From assembly GCA_025267735.1 (NCBI GenBank), contig CM046301.1:13762190-13826189 (forward strand): a DNA stretch of 64,000 bases. Reading direction: 5' to 3'. A program made the translations under genes and the position numbers. The notes beneath the pieces are model-generated. The model was given only the letters and a program-made list of their open reading frames with translations, was not told the origin of the DNA and did no database searches. Below, piece after piece: positions 1 to 11,924 of this stretch (the first letter of the stretch is position 1; every line of letters starts with the position of its first letter). Source of the stretch: Mactra quadrangularis. Taxonomy: Eukaryota; Mollusca; Bivalvia; Venerida; Mactridae.

Positions 1-88
1 TCAAGGCAGACTTCTCATAGGTAGTAATTCCTTTTGCGTCAATTTTAACTTGTGAAAATTTACAAGTTGAGTTACTAAATGCTTGCGG

Positions 89-644
89 TTTTAGCTCGAC
101 TTTCTAAGAAATGTAGAGCACTCCTACTCGCCCTAGCGTCAGTGTCCGCGTCCATATTTCTGATTAAAGTTTTTGTGCAGTAGAAAATATTTTACTATAA
201 CTTTTTTAATTCTTAAGGTATCAACTTCAAACTTAAAATATATGTTCCTTATTATCAACCACATCTCATGTGACAAGGTTCATAACTCCAAATACATTTT
301 TTTTTCTCAGAATCATCTCCCCATGAACTTAGAATTTTCTTTAAAAATATTTATTTTTTTGAAACTGTTTTATTTCTGAGGTTTCAGTTTTAAACTTTAA
401 ATATGTTCCTTATTATCAACCACATCTCATGTGACAACGTTCTTACTCCAAATATTTTTTTTTTCAAAATTGTCTCCCCTGAACTTATAATTTTCTTTAA
501 AAAAAAACATTATTTTTTACTGCAACTGTTTTACTTCTTTAGGTATCATTTTCAAATATATAGGTTCCTTATTATCTTCAAACACATCTTGTGTGGTAAA
601 TACTTACTCATTCCAGCATGCTGTCTCTACTGACAGCTCTTGTT
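89..644 (+). mobile_element. HINE-like element, family 2, copy A
   Basis: The element starts near TTTTAGCTCGACTT, followed by a 'CTCCTACTCGCCC' block. It then has about three AT-rich monomers of roughly 160 bp, each carrying 'ATCAACCACATCTCATGTGAC'-like sequence, and ends in the hairpin GCTGTC/GACAGC followed by TCTTGTT at 644. The same blocks recur at 5153-6253 and, inverted, at 8827-9675. It is non-coding; short open frames inside it are translations of the repeat. It lies in the intron upstream of the RS-rich exon. The class is inferred from structure. Confidence 0.6.
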
Positions 645-853
645 TAAAATCCGCTCGCATTTTGCAAGCTTGAATTTAAGCTCTTATGGCTAAATTAGAA
701 AAAGTACTTAGTGTTGGCCTGACCACCTTTTGTCTTGTGATATTTGAGTGAATAAACTTTAACTTAAAGGTAGGAAAAACTAAAAACAGTTGAAAACATT
801 GCACTATAAATAAGAAATAGTATGTAAAATATTATTATTATGTTTTTTTACAG

Positions 854-1752
854 TGATGATAGAAAACAGAAGAAAGAAAATGGAAATAGAAATAGAAGAT
901 TTAATGAGTCAAGTACATGATGTAGCTGATGATGATGGTGATGCAAGTATGGGTGAAGATGATGATGATGATGGTGGTGGTGGTAATAGGGAGAGTGGTG
1001 ATGAGCAGAGTGAAGGAGATGGTGAAAGGAGAGATGATAAAGAGAATAGAGAGAGAAATAGAAGCAGTGATGAAGGTAAAAAAGATGATTTCTATAATGA
1101 GAGAGAGCAGAGAGATAAAGAGAGAGAACAAAGAGACAGAGATAAACAGATGAAGGATATGAGAAGAGAAGAGAGAAAGAGAGGTAAGGATGGTAAAGAG
1201 AGCATAGAGAATGAGGATGATGATAAAGGTTTAAAAAGAAGAGAGAGTGAGAAAAGGGAACGAAGTCGAGAGAGACGTAACAGTCGAAGAGATGGCTCTA
1301 AACATAGAGAGCGTTCTAGATCAGGTAGTAGAAGCCATAGTAGACATAGATCAGGTAGAAGTCGATCTGACCGTAGTAGACATCATAGTGAGAGTGGTGG
1401 TAAAAATAGTAGCAAAACTAAACGACGCTCTAAGGGTGATAGCAAGGGAGATAAACGTGAAAAAGTCTGGGAACCAATGGAAGATGAAGAAGAGGAAGAA
1501 TTTATGGGAACCAAAGACAATGAGTCTAGTGGGGGTGGAAATATTCAAAGTAAAATGTTACAAATGGCTGGAATGGCAAATACTGTTAAAGAATCCAATG
1601 ATGGAGCTGAGGGTCCAGTGGAAGAAAGCTCACATTCTGGTGTAGTTGAATCAGGCGATGTAAGGCTAGACATTCCTAATGTAAAAGAGGAAAATTTAAA
1701 TGATAGTTATACTGGTGAAAGTTCACAGTTAAATACTGCTGATGATGGTTAG
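854..1752 (+). CDS. Terminal coding exon of an acidic, arginine/serine-rich protein (unidentified)
   Basis: This is an open frame of about 299 codons that follows a clear 3' splice site (TTTTTTTACAG, exon from 854) and ends at TAG 1750-1752, so it is read as the last exon of a gene that starts left of the window. The first two exon bases complete a split codon. In order the protein shows an acidic D/G run (about residues 25-45), a charged E/R/K/D region (60-130), an RS/SR-rich stretch with RSRSGSRSHSRHRSGRSRS-like repeats (about 135-185), a second acidic patch (WEPMEDEEEEEF, about 213-224) and a polar tail. Such RS plus acidic tails are typical of nuclear speckle and splicing factors, but no folded domain is visible, so I give no name. 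The opposite-strand and +1 frames are composition shadows. Confidence 0.75.
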
Positions 1753-1805
1753 ATTATCCATATACTTGTAGTTGGTCCTTCATATTTATCATTGTTAAAT
1801 TACTT

Positions 1806-2201
1806 CAGTCTATGCCAAAGACTTCCAAAATCTATCAGTCAGCTGAGCTGGTTATGACAGATGGCTTTTCTGCTCCAATGATAAATAATGGTTCAAAATG
1901 TTAATATGGAAATTGCTAGGTTGTCAATTTGGTGTCATATACCAAACAAAGCTGTGGAGAATACAATATAAAAATTACAAAAATCACAATTTTTCTCCAG
2001 AATTCAAAAATGTTTGGAAATCAGAGAGTTTGTTATCATTTAGCAAGACAACATTATGAGAAAATTGGATTTTCATTCCCCCAGAGGAATTTGATATAAA
2101 AAACTTATCAGGCACTAGGTCTGATATAATGGTTAAGTTCGTTGAACCTGTGCTAATTCAATTGGCAAGGGCCAGCAATCCACAGTTTTTGGCATAGACT
2201 G
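1806..2201. mobile_element. MITE-like element with about 16-bp terminal inverted repeats
   Basis: CAGTCTATGCCAAAGACT at 1806-1823 is mirrored by AGTTTTTGGCATAGACTG at 2184-2201. The roughly 360-bp interior has no coding potential. It lies in the presumed 3' UTR of the RS-rich gene. Superfamily unknown. Confidence 0.5.
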
Positions 2202-2449
2202 TTACATAAGAAGTAAGAATTGATCAAGTTTTATTGAGGTTTTCACCATGGCCATATGTAAATATTAAGATCATGTATAATACATTAAATCATTAACAAT
2301 CCTCTATGTGTGTCATTGTCAAGCATGTATATCTTTCAGGGCCTATTGTCAGTTAAAAAATGACAAATTGTATCAGATGAACATTTTTTAAATTATTTTT
2401 TTTCTTTATATTTTACTGATAGCTCATTTTTTACAAAACTTCAAGCTTT

Positions 2450-2712
2450 ATGATAGACTGTCATTATAGATCTACTGATATTTGCTGCTGTGGAATTTTA
2501 AGTTAGGATATTAATTAGAATTAAGCAATGGGCCGAGGTCATGATACAGAGTTAGTTATTGTCAAATTTTATTGAACTGTCAGTGGCACTTATATTAACC
2601 CCACTGATTTAAATACTCTCTTCAGTACTCGGGATCAATAAATAGATATATCTGTATTATAAATCAGCTGGGTTAATGTATGCACCACTGACAGTTGAAT
2701 AAAATTTAACAA
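2450..2712. repeat. Fold-back repeat, AACTGTCAGTGG type
   Basis: The arms 'AAATTTTATTGAACTGTCAG' (about 2560) and 'CTGACAGTTGAATAAAATTT' (about 2690) are inverted around a short centre (CTCGGGATCAATAAATAG). The left flank, from about 2450, belongs to the repeat because the whole unit recurs inverted at 19715-19975. Divergent copies lie at about 41640-41840 and 62210-62395. Confidence 0.6.
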
Positions 2713-2724
2713 TAGCTTGCTGAA

Positions 2725-2890
2725 TTTCTTATCTTGTTGTCTAGGATCTAACCCAGACCAAGATAGGTCATACCCTTCCTTCGAAATTTGACAACAATGT
2801 TGATTTTCCTTCATATATGGAGAAGTTGTTCACTCTGTGTCGAAGGGTATGAGAGTACTGGTAAAAATAACATCCAGGAATGCCAGGTGT
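2725..2890 (+). mobile_element. SINE type A, degraded copy
   Basis: It shares the body 'CATACCCTTCC...GACAA.AATGTTGATTTTCCTTC...GAGAAGT...GAAGGGTA.GAG.GTACTGGT' with copies at 6620, 11930, 12200 (inverted), 49915 and 56700. No coding content. Confidence 0.5.
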
Positions 2891-3981
2891 GGCATATAAT
2901 AAAAATTTTAAGTGTTTACTAGCAGTGTATAATATAAAATTATTAGATCATAGTTATGGGTTATCTACATGGATAGAAGTTTTCAGGACTGATTTTGAAG
3001 TTTAAGAATTTTTGGAAAAATCATTTTCAGTGTAAAAATGTCTAATAACATAATCATGATATTTTAACTTTCACCTATTATCCCATGAATCAAGTTTACA
3101 ATATCAGTTTATGAACAATGGATGTTTCTGTGAAAGAAAAAGTTTAAACAATCCATTTACATATAAAATCTATTTTATTATCATACAGCTTTTAAACTTA
3201 ATTTTACCATTTTGAATCTACTTATTATATACATTGTGTATATTTGAACTGATATTAATTGGAGTTTCCATTTCTTGTTGATTATACCTAAGGACATCAC
3301 TATTTGAGGTATAAATTGGTCATGAATGTGTAATGCCATTTTTATGCTCTGTGAATGTATGTATAGGTACCTTTTTTAGCACAAGTGAGAAATAAACTTT
3401 TCTTTGTGACTGATTTAACTCGATTGTATGTCAAGATCTTTTTCCATTGATCTCTTTCCGGTATCTGTCTGCCTTTCCTTTAATCTTTTTATAAAGACTA
3501 AATGTATATTTGGTCTGTTAATTGTCTACATTATTTGATAGGTGAACTGTTTATTCTTTTCAAATGGCTTGATGTATTTACTTCACTTTTATGCCATATT
3601 TTTCCCCATTATTTCCCCATAAATAATATTTGGTGCTTAACACCCCTTTTGATTAGGAATATGTCTTGTTAAAAAACGAGAATGGTATTACACATCAATG
3701 ACTTATTTATTGATCAAATACCATATGCAGGTAAGTTTCAATTTTATCATAATTTTATATTGAACTAATAGTTGTTAATATGGATTTCATTTAACTACAT
3801 TAAATTCTTTCATTAGAAAAACTCTTTATAATATAGTTTTACAGTGCTTGACTACTTGACAGTTTTTCATAAAACACTAGAACAATCTTATGATCACCAT
3901 GATTCTAAGACCACACTGCTTGTAAAGCCTTGGAAATACTCAGGTGCTAGACACAATTTTTCTGTCTTATTGTATAAGTAG

Positions 3982-4324
3982 CAGGGCTCGACAAATGTTT
4001 TGGAAGCAATTGGGCCTGCAGGATGAGCAGCTTGGAATTTTCACTCGTCCTGCAGCAATTTGAACTCATCCTGTACTAACAAACATGTTATTTGTTGTAT
4101 ATGATGGTCATTTCTAGAAACAAAAAGCAATCTTATCAATGTTTTCAGATTGCAAGTGATAAAATATGATTTATTTGTTTCCATACAACTATGTATTTGA
4201 AACTTGAAATTTGATTATTTTGGCTCAAAAAAAATTACTCTTGTCCTGCAGGATGAGCACTGCCAGAATGCCAACTCGTCCCGAGTCAATTTCTACTCTT
4301 AATTACGAGTGGATTTGTTGAGCC
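3982..4324. mobile_element. hAT-type MITE with 8-bp target duplication
   Basis: The left end CAGGGCTCGACAAAT and the right end ATTTGTTGAGCC are inverted repeats, and the CAGGG start is typical of hAT elements. The flanks are ataagtag (3974-3981) and atgagtag (4325-4332), an 8-bp duplication with one mismatch. The interior has repeated 'TCCTGCAGGATGAGCA' and 'ACTCGTCC' words and no reading frame. Confidence 0.7.
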
Positions 4325-4895
4325 ATGAGTAGACTATGTACAATAAAAAGGAACTATTGTGCTTGACATCTGGTTTTGATGGAAGAATTCTAGCATTAGA
4401 TGACTGATTGATGTTTTTAGATATACAAATAAAACTTACTCATATTCTAACTATTAAATATTGTGTCTGTTTATTCAATGTTCTTTAAATCCATTTAATT
4501 CTAAAAACAAATAAAGTTATTGAATCTTAAAAAATTGTGTTTCTATTTGTTTTTTTTAGTCCTTTACCTCATTTCTTCTTGCTTTCAATGTTATGATCCA
4601 ACAATATTAATCTGAGCTTGAACTTCATTAATATAATAATTTCACGCTTTACTACATTAAATTATGGTGGATACGATTAGCCACATGTTTATTAAAACCT
4701 GTGTGACTATAAATCAATTTTGTAAACTAGGTATGTTATTGTACTTTTAATTTTGGATTTATTCATTAATGGGAAACACTTCAGTTCGCATTATTGCAGC
4801 ACAGTTTCAAAGTATTTATTCTTGTGAAAACAAAATTAATTGTTCAGTATGTGTATTTTGCCGAAATCTTCCGATAAAGCCCGATGTACAAACGA

Positions 4896-4992
4896 AGACA
4901 AAAATAGACAGTAAATACTGAGTTTATACAAATAGACAGTAAATACTGAGTTTATACAAATAGACAGTAAGTAATACTGAGTTTATACAAAT
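4896..4992. repeat. Short minisatellite, about 31-bp unit, three copies
   Basis: The unit 'ATAGACAGTAAATACTGAG' plus TTTATACAA is repeated three times; the last unit has a 4-bp insertion. It is intergenic. Confidence 0.8.
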
Positions 4993-5021
4993 TGTTTCTA
5001 TATTAAAGAGATTAAAAATGT

Positions 5022-5150
5022 ACAACAAGAGCTCTAGTGGACAGAGCATAATTCAGCTCTAGGGTAAAACTTAAAACATATTTTGTAAAGGACCTGGAGG
5101 TGATGCCAAATGCAAAGTATGGAAGCTCTAGTCTTCACAGTTTTAGAAAT
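5022..5150 (-). mobile_element. Solitary 3'-end fragment of a HINE-like element
   Basis: Read on the minus strand it ends in hairpin GCTCT...AGAGC followed by TCTTGTT (forward AACAAGAGCTCTAGTGGAC near 5024), matching the terminus of the other families here. The body is short and not matched elsewhere in the window. Confidence 0.4.
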
Positions 5151-5152
5151 GA

Positions 5153-6253
5153 TTTTTAGCTCGACTTAACGTAGTAATGTAGAGCTCTCCTACTCGCCCC
5201 GGCGTCCGTGTCTGCGTCCACATTACTGATCAAAGTATTTGTGCACAGATTAAAGTTTTTGTGCAGTAAAATACTTTCTTCTATATCTTTGTTATTTCTT
5301 AGGATATTAACTTCAAACTTTAAATATATGTTCCTTACTATCAACCACATCTCATGTGACAAGGTTCATAACTCCAAACACATTTTTTTAGAATTATCTC
5401 CCCTTGAACTGATTAAAGTTTTTGTGCACAGGTTAAAGTTTTTGTGCAGTAAAATACTTTCTTCTATATCTTTGTTATTTCTAAAGATATTAACTTCAAA
5501 CTTAAAATATATGTTCCTTATTATCAACCACATCTCATGTGACAAGGTTCATAACTCCAAATATTTTTTTTCAGAATTATCTCCCGTTGAACTTAGTTTT
5601 CTTTAAAAAATGTTTGTTTTTACTGCAACTGTTGTATTTAATTAGGTATTGACTTTAAACTTTTAATGTATGTTACTTATTATCAACCACAACTCATGTG
5701 ACAAGGTTCATAACTCCAAATACATTTTTTTTCAATATTTTCTCCCCTTGAACTTAGAAATTTATTTTAAAAAATATTTGTTTTTACTGCAACTGTTTTA
5801 TTTCTTTAGGTTTTGACTTCAAACTTTAAATATATGTTCCTTATTATCAACCACATCTCATGTGACAAGGTTCATAACTCCTTATACATTTTTCAGAGTT
5901 ATCCCCCCTTGAACTTATAGTTTTCTTTAAAAAATATTTGTTTTTATTGCAACTGTTTTATTTCTTTAGGTATTGACTTCAAACTTTAAACATATGTTCC
6001 TTATTATCAACCACATCTCATGTGACAAATACTTACTAAGTCGAGCATGCTGTCTCCTCTCCAAATACATTTTTTTCAAAATTGTCCTCCATGAACTTAA
6101 TTTTTTTTTTAAATTTTTTTATTTATTTATTTACTTTAAATTTATTAAGGTTATATATTAAAATTTTAAAATATGTATGTTCCTTATCATCAACCACATC
6201 TCCTGTGACAAATACTTACTAAGTCGAGCATGCTGTCTCTGACAGCTCTTGTT
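5153..6253 (+). mobile_element. HINE-like element, family 2, copy B
   Basis: The 5' block is TTTTAGCTCGACTTAACG, then the CTCCTACTCGCCC and GTCCGTGTCTGCGTCC words, then about six AT-rich monomers of 157-185 bp (GGTTCATAACTCC at 5362, 5547, 5704 and 5868). The 3' block is AAGTCGAGCATGCTGTC, TCT, GACAGC, then TCTTGTT. AGCTCGACTT at the 5' end and AAGTCGAGC near the 3' end are sub-terminal inverted repeats. A second, incomplete 3' block at 6026-6060 suggests a tandem or rearranged copy. Non-coding. Confidence 0.7.
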
Positions 6254-6619
6254 TTTACTTAATCTTAGTAAAAAAGAAAAGTTATGTGCAATGTAATGAA
6301 TGGTGTTTTAACTCAGCTTTTCAACATACACTGTATAGTTATTCATATTGCTTCTGTCAGTCAGCTTACTGTCCCTAGAGAGTCCAAAGTCTATGGACAT
6401 AAGCTTTGAACCAGTATTCGACATGTACCTTAGTAAGAGCAACAAGGATGTTTACATGGTTCTCTGGTTTTGTCTGATCTTTAATGTGTGTTTGTAGCAT
6501 TGTTAGCATTCTCGTACTCACAGTTTAGTAGGATTCTAGATCGAGTCTTGATAACCTGGGGGTACGAGAATGCAAAGTTTGTAGTGTGCCAGAATTGGGA
6601 ATCTAGTTTCTCAAAGGGA

Positions 6620-6785
6620 GTATTGGCTCCAATCTGATCAGTGGTGCAGTCATACCCTTACACAAAAAATATGACAATGTCAATTTTCCTCCTTTAATAA
6701 GGTAATTTAGGTGTATTGAGAAGTAGACAGCCTTGTGGAAGGGTAAGTGAGTACTGGTAACGGACAAGGGACCAGGTTACCTGGT
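6620..6785 (+). mobile_element. SINE type A copy
   Basis: Body words 'CATACCCTTACAC', 'GACAATGTCAATTTTCCTCC' and 'GGAAGGGTAAGTGAGTACTG' match the other type A copies. Confidence 0.55.
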
Positions 6786-7757
6786 TCATACAGACTTCTC
6801 ATACATAAATTTAGGACCTTTTTAGGGCTTTTTCAGGGCATTTTTTACTAAATTAAGGTCTTAATTTTCATGACAAAAGTCAACGTTTTATTTGGGTGCC
6901 TCAGACTTTTCCCTAAGAAAACTGAATAAATCACTCAGCTTAAGTGTTCGTCACCTAGTAGTTTTACCTGGTTATGTGCTATAGCTTCTGTAAAATAATC
7001 TAAATTGTGTTGACAAACCTTTAAAAAAGTGATCTATAAAAACTGTACAAGAAATGTAAGACAACGTGAAGTTTTTTATTAAGAATTTTTTATTATAAAG
7101 GTCACAGTTAGTTATACAAATATAGAATATACATGTAGATAGAAACAGGTAAAAAAATTCATTACATTATAAATAAGAGCAGTTCACTGAGAGCACACTT
7201 GATTTATATGAGAGCACAAGTGAACAAAATATTTTGCAATCACATTGATATGTATGAAAATTCTAATATGTACTTTCAGTGGTTGAAGTGATAGAATTGG
7301 CATGCGGACCCAAAGAAGCCATTTTCAGTGAATATAAAGGGGCATAATCTGAACAAATTTCATACTAGAGTTATGGAACTTGGCATTTAATCTCTCAATT
7401 GTAACGTTGTACATGTATATAAGTGACTGTGAGCAGATAACAGAGAATTCAGTGGTTTCAAATCTGATCTTGCACCTAAATCCTTAAACAAAAAATGTTA
7501 AACCAATGCACACATCAGGAGAAGAGCCCCAACTATTCTCAAATGAGTCGTGCAACATAGTGAAAAATGAAGGCATTCAACATAATAAACAGAAATGATT
7601 AAAATATTCAAATAATGAGGGTTCATGCGAGGGAACACAAATTCTTTTTGATTTTGTTCAATTAAAATAACATCAAACAAAAGGTGGGCCTGAAATAATG
7701 CTTGTTAAATTAGATCTATCACAAATAGGAACATTTCTCACTACAAATACCATATAC

Positions 7758-7832
7758 TCTCTATTTAACACTCCTGGGATGTAACGTTTTCCAAAAAGGG
7801 GACGTTTATTAGGAGAGGAGTGTTCAATAGAG
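7758..7832. repeat. Small fold-back, CTCTATTTAACACTCCT arms
   Basis: CTCTATTTAACACTCCT at 7758-7774 pairs with AGGAGTGTTCAATAGAG at 7816-7832 (one mismatch). A related end fragment is at about 49365-49420. Probably a short MITE. Confidence 0.5.
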
Positions 7833-7957
7833 AATTAGTAAGGTTAAAAAAAAATGTTAGTAACACAGAAGAATCAAATATAATTTCATCACATAGTTTG
7901 TAAGACAATAACCACGTTGCTGGATTTCTGAATGGGTTTCAGAGATAAGTCTAAGAA

Positions 7958-8228
7958 AACAAGTAAATCTGTGAGCTAATGCTCACTAGTGATACCCCCG
8001 CAAAAATCTAAAAATATGCGACAAACAGGAAGTAGATGAGCAAGGAGCATGAAATCGCTTTACACCACATGGGACTATGGGATGAAGCAATATGCAAAGT
8101 ATTAGGCTGCTGCATGTTATAGTTGCTGAGAAAACTGCAACGGAAATTTTGTAACGGACGGACGCAGGCACGCATAGACAAGGGTAAAACAGTATACCCC
8201 CCTCTTCTTCGAAGCGGGGGTATAATAA
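7958..8228 (-). mobile_element. HINE-like element, family 4, copy 1
   Basis: Read on the minus strand it has ATACCCCCGCTTCGAAG, a short GTCC-type microsatellite, a single core of about 150 bp, then GCGGGGGTATCACTAGTGAGC. A hairpin TGAGC-ATTA-GCTCA follows and the element ends in CTTGTT. The near-identical copy 2 is at 55627-55888 in the opposite orientation. The 61-codon frame shared by both copies is best explained by DNA similarity of the repeat. Confidence 0.7.
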
Positions 8229-8826
8229 TTGAATCTTAGATTCCCATTTATGAGTTGTAGATGAATCTATTACAGTATGTTTTTCTAGTTAAAATATCAG
8301 CTTCTGGTATGTTGAGAAATAATATACAATAGGGTTGTAACGGTTTTTAACCAGTCTGATTTTCCTTGAATCAGTTTTTGTAGTTTTATGTCATACTGTT
8401 TATTTGATCCGAATCTGAAAGTTAAATGTTTGAATAAAAGTTAAAATGTGTTAAATACTTGAAATAATCTTAATGTGCTTCAAAAGGTTAAACATTTACT
8501 CAAATGAGAGAAAAAATATCTTAATAATTCCTCTTCAAAATATATTTTTTTCTTCTTCAAAATATATATTTTTCTATCATATATACATTTTGCACAAGTA
8601 ATTCAAACATTTGAATAAAGATCATTAGAAAAGTCACATGCATGTTTTGCTGATCAAAAAAATGGTACATTTTCAAAATGCATGCTTATTCTACTTTAAA
8701 TATATGGACTGACTAACCTTCTGCTTTTCAGCATAAGAGAAATTATGAAACAAAATTTGTCTTACTCAGTATTTTTGCTATGATGGCATTATTACATAAA
8801 AAACAGGAACAGTACAAGGTGTGAAC

Positions 8827-9675
8827 AACAAGAGCTGTCAGTAGAGAGTAGAGACAGCATGCTGTTGATAATAAAGAACATGTATTTAAAGTTTGAAGTA
8901 AATACCTAAAGAAATAAAACAATTGCAGGCCTCCTAGCAGGCCAAAACAAAAATAAAGGTTTTTATAAAGGCTCCAATGTATGAAAATAAAGGCCTTTTA
9001 GTGTAAAATATGAAAAAATAAAGAGTAAATAAAGGCCATTTTTTACGTCCAAGTTCTCATTTCTTTATTAAACCCACAGTCATACCAAAGTCATTTTTTG
9101 ATGTTATATACTGTTTGAATTATGCAATATAATACATACCTTATTTAATGTGTATACCTATTTTCTCTGCATATTTATATCATACATAGCTCCTGTTCTA
9201 CAGTGTAATGAAAATGCAGAACAAAATCCATTACTTGCTTTAAGCTAGCACAGCAACCAGTCAGAGCAAATATAAAGGTTTTGAGTGAGAATTACAGGCT
9301 ATTTTGGCGTTTTAAAGGTTTTCTGGGGAAATGTAAAGGTTTTAAAGGTTTGCTCTGAAATTAAAGGTTTTTAAAGGTTTCACTAGCCTAGGAGGCCTGC
9401 AGTTGCAGTAAAAACAAACATTATTTAAAGAAAACTCTAAGTTCAAGGGGGATAATTCTGAAAAAAATGTATTTGGAGTTATGACCATTGTCACATGAGA
9501 TGTGGTTGATAATAAGGAACATACATTTAAAGTTTGAAGTCAATACCCAAAGAAATAAGAAAGTTGTAGTAAAAAATATTTTACTGCACAAAACTTTAAT
9601 CAGAAATATGGACACGGATGCCAACGCTAGGGCGAGTAGGAGAGCTCTCAATTTACTTCGTAAAGTCGAGCTAAT
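8827..9675 (-). mobile_element. HINE-like element, family 2, copy C (interrupted)
   Basis: Read on the minus strand the 5' block starts with AGCTCGACTTTACGAAG near 9675 and the 3' end is GCTGTC/GACAGC hairpin plus TCTTGTT at 8827. The core is split by a nested element at about 8926-9403. Confidence 0.65.
8926..9403. mobile_element. Nested hAT-like element with AAAGGTTTT repeats
   Basis: The ends CAGGCCTCCTAG and CTAGGAGGCCTG are perfect 12-bp inverted repeats. It sits inside a family 2 monomer. The flanking words caattgca and cagttgca look like an 8-bp duplication with one mismatch, although the exact boundary is ambiguous. The interior repeats 'TAAAGGTTTT' many times and has no reading frame. 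Confidence 0.6.
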
Positions 9676-11400
9676 AAATGTTATACACGTAGCCTACATG
9701 ACTAAAAATTTCATCAATTATAGGACTGACAATCAGTCAAGCTAAATGGAATTTTCCATTGGACCAAATGAAAGTTTATTGGATCTAAATAATCTTAGTG
9801 CTATAATAAAATATGCTGTCCATTTTAATGATTGAGAAAAATAATTCTAAACTACATTAACAATTTAACAACAGATAATGACTTACTTTATTAAATTGGA
9901 TAATTGTGGTTGTATAATGTTGGTGGACCATCGGACTACTTACATTGTAAGTCACTTGACTGACAGCAATTTTAGTGTACTCTTCACAATCCACTGGCTA
10001 AGTACACAATGTTCTGTTTATTTCTATAACAATGTGATAATAAAAAGAAGTAGTTTACATATGTTGACTACTAGGTACAGATATGCCATCTTTATATGAT
10101 ATAAAAACGATATAAATTATCAGTTATATGTAGGTGTTAATATGCACGCACTCACTCACAATGTTATACAATATTTTGTTGACAACGGAATTGATCCTCA
10201 ATCATTTTTTTACACACATTTTTTTTAGTTGTTTTCAAAGGCCAATAAACACCTTCAGTCATTTTCAACAATGCTGAAAGATCGCGTGCAACATGAAATT
10301 CCTATGGCCGACTTGTACGACTCGTACATTTATGTCAGCAGACAAGCCAATACATCAATGCCACTTATCAAAAGACAAGTGATATTCTAGCTTTATATGT
10401 ACTGAATAATGTAAATGTCTAAATGTTTTAGTCAAAGTCAACAGTGAGCTACACTGTATTACATTGTCAATTATTTATTATTACTTATAGCCTGTATAAA
10501 TTTTAATATCATAGAACTCATGGACAAGTGTATTTTGACCCAGAACAAGGACATATAAAGATAACAAATGTCAGAGGACAAGCAGAAAAACTAGGAATCC
10601 ACATACCTGCTAATATTTATACTGCTAACAGCAAACTTAAATCTCCCATTTTTTATTATCGTTCAGCTAAGTTTAATTTTATGTCTGTCAGATGAAATGT
10701 TATCATTTTTAGCAATGTAGGGCCGTCTGACTTAAGATTATGTAAATTAAATAATATGAGTATAAAGAATAATACAAATTGGCCAAGTTTTAAGTGGAAG
10801 ACCCCCTTCAGAATATTTTAAAATCCAAAGTTGGAATCCTTGAGAGAGAGGATACAGAGGTATAGGTATATTTCTATGCAATACATGTATGACAAATACT
10901 GGTAGGGGAAGGTGACTTACAATCTAGATCTAGAGTATTGGAAAGGGGTCAGAAGGGGACTGTTAGGGGATATGACAATGTCTCGAATACAGGAAAACTT
11001 AACTGTTTTTATTACCCTGTTCAATAAAATAAAAACAGAGGTACTACACGGCACCTCAAAGTTTACACTGACCCATTAAAAAACTTATAGCAGAATGTAC
11101 CCTTCCTAAATGTACCCATAACATAAACATATGGAGGTAATTAGAGTTTGGTATACATATATTCATGGTGGATATAGTCATACAAAAACAATATAAGATA
11201 AGGTTCGTACAAAAAACAAAACTCTGTTTATGTAAGCAATGCAATGAACTAATCCACGACAGACAATGCAGGATGACAATGAAATATTATATAGTAATAA
11301 TTTTAACATGAGCTTATATGAGTTTTGTTAAATGGTAAAGCCTTCTTTCATTACAAGCATGAATAAATAGGGAAATAGTGGTTCATCCATTACACTATAT
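9676..11400. other. Intergenic stretch without a recognisable gene
   Basis: Short open frames are chance. Around 10285-10600 there are words such as 'ATTCCTATGGCCGACTTGT', 'TTTATGTCAGCAGACAAG' and 'GGACAAGTG' that recur at 32945-33260 and 54030-54130, marking a dispersed, degraded repeat of unknown class. Confidence 0.4.
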
Positions 11401-11407
11401 TTGTTAA

Positions 11408-11556
11408 AACAAGAAATGTAATGAGGAAACCACATTAAAGCCGGATTTAAAAACTTTAATGCAAAAATTACAAAGGGAAATAATCCATAATAAAGACAGG
11501 TAGAGTTGTGGTTACTTTCTAATTCTGTTCATCACATGGCATGTTATCATTGTACA
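11408..11556 (-). mobile_element. HINE-like element, family 3, truncated copy
   Basis: The minus-strand 3' end ATCCGGCTTTAATGTGG, a weak hairpin and a terminal CTTGTT are present, with one partial core monomer (words TTATCATTG..ACATGCCATG). It is truncated at its 5' side. Confidence 0.55.
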
Positions 11557-11924
11557 TATATACATATATCTTAATTCAGACCTTAAAACAAAACTCACTT
11601 TGTAGAGCGTGTAAATGTTTAAATCCAATTTCTAGATCATTTCATGTAGCGACGGGATTAAATGAGTATGATACAATCTCAAACGGAAATTAATAAAGAG
11701 CCAGTCTAATGCTGTTTGACAATACACTTATTCATGGAGAGTAAAAATAACACCATAACCAAACATGTATCTATAACAAAACAAATAAGTTATTGGAATA
11801 ACAAAAACATGTATCGATGTCAGACACATTAACTGTCCAGAATGTTCAAGTTAAATCATGATTGCTTTAATGGTCAGAACATAGTAAATTTCTATCATTA
11901 CTTAACATTTATATTTGATCAAAC

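Larger units (their letters stand above)
1753..3420 (+). other. Probable 3' UTR of the RS-rich gene
   Basis: No coding frame is visible. AATAAA stands at 3391-3396 with T/G-rich sequence after it, which makes this a plausible polyadenylation site; another AATAAA is at 4428-4433. The stretch contains an inverted-repeat element at 1806-2201 and a fold-back repeat at about 2450-2712. The end is inferred. Confidence 0.4.
6254..7950. other. Intergenic stretch without a recognisable gene
   Basis: There is no supported coding frame. It contains a SINE type A copy (about 6620-6785) and a small fold-back at 7758-7832. The rest is AT-rich unique-looking sequence. Confidence 0.5.

Noticed and set aside
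901..1131. Minus-strand Ile/Thr-rich frame opposite the RS-rich exon, and +1 frames at 929 and 1247
   Set aside because: Composition shadows of the GAT/GAG/AGA-rich coding strand.
7986..8171. 61-codon frame conserved almost unchanged at 55594-55860 (SATITCSSLILCILLHP)
   Set aside because: The two loci are copies of the same short repeat; protein similarity follows from DNA similarity, and each copy has different upstream frame context.
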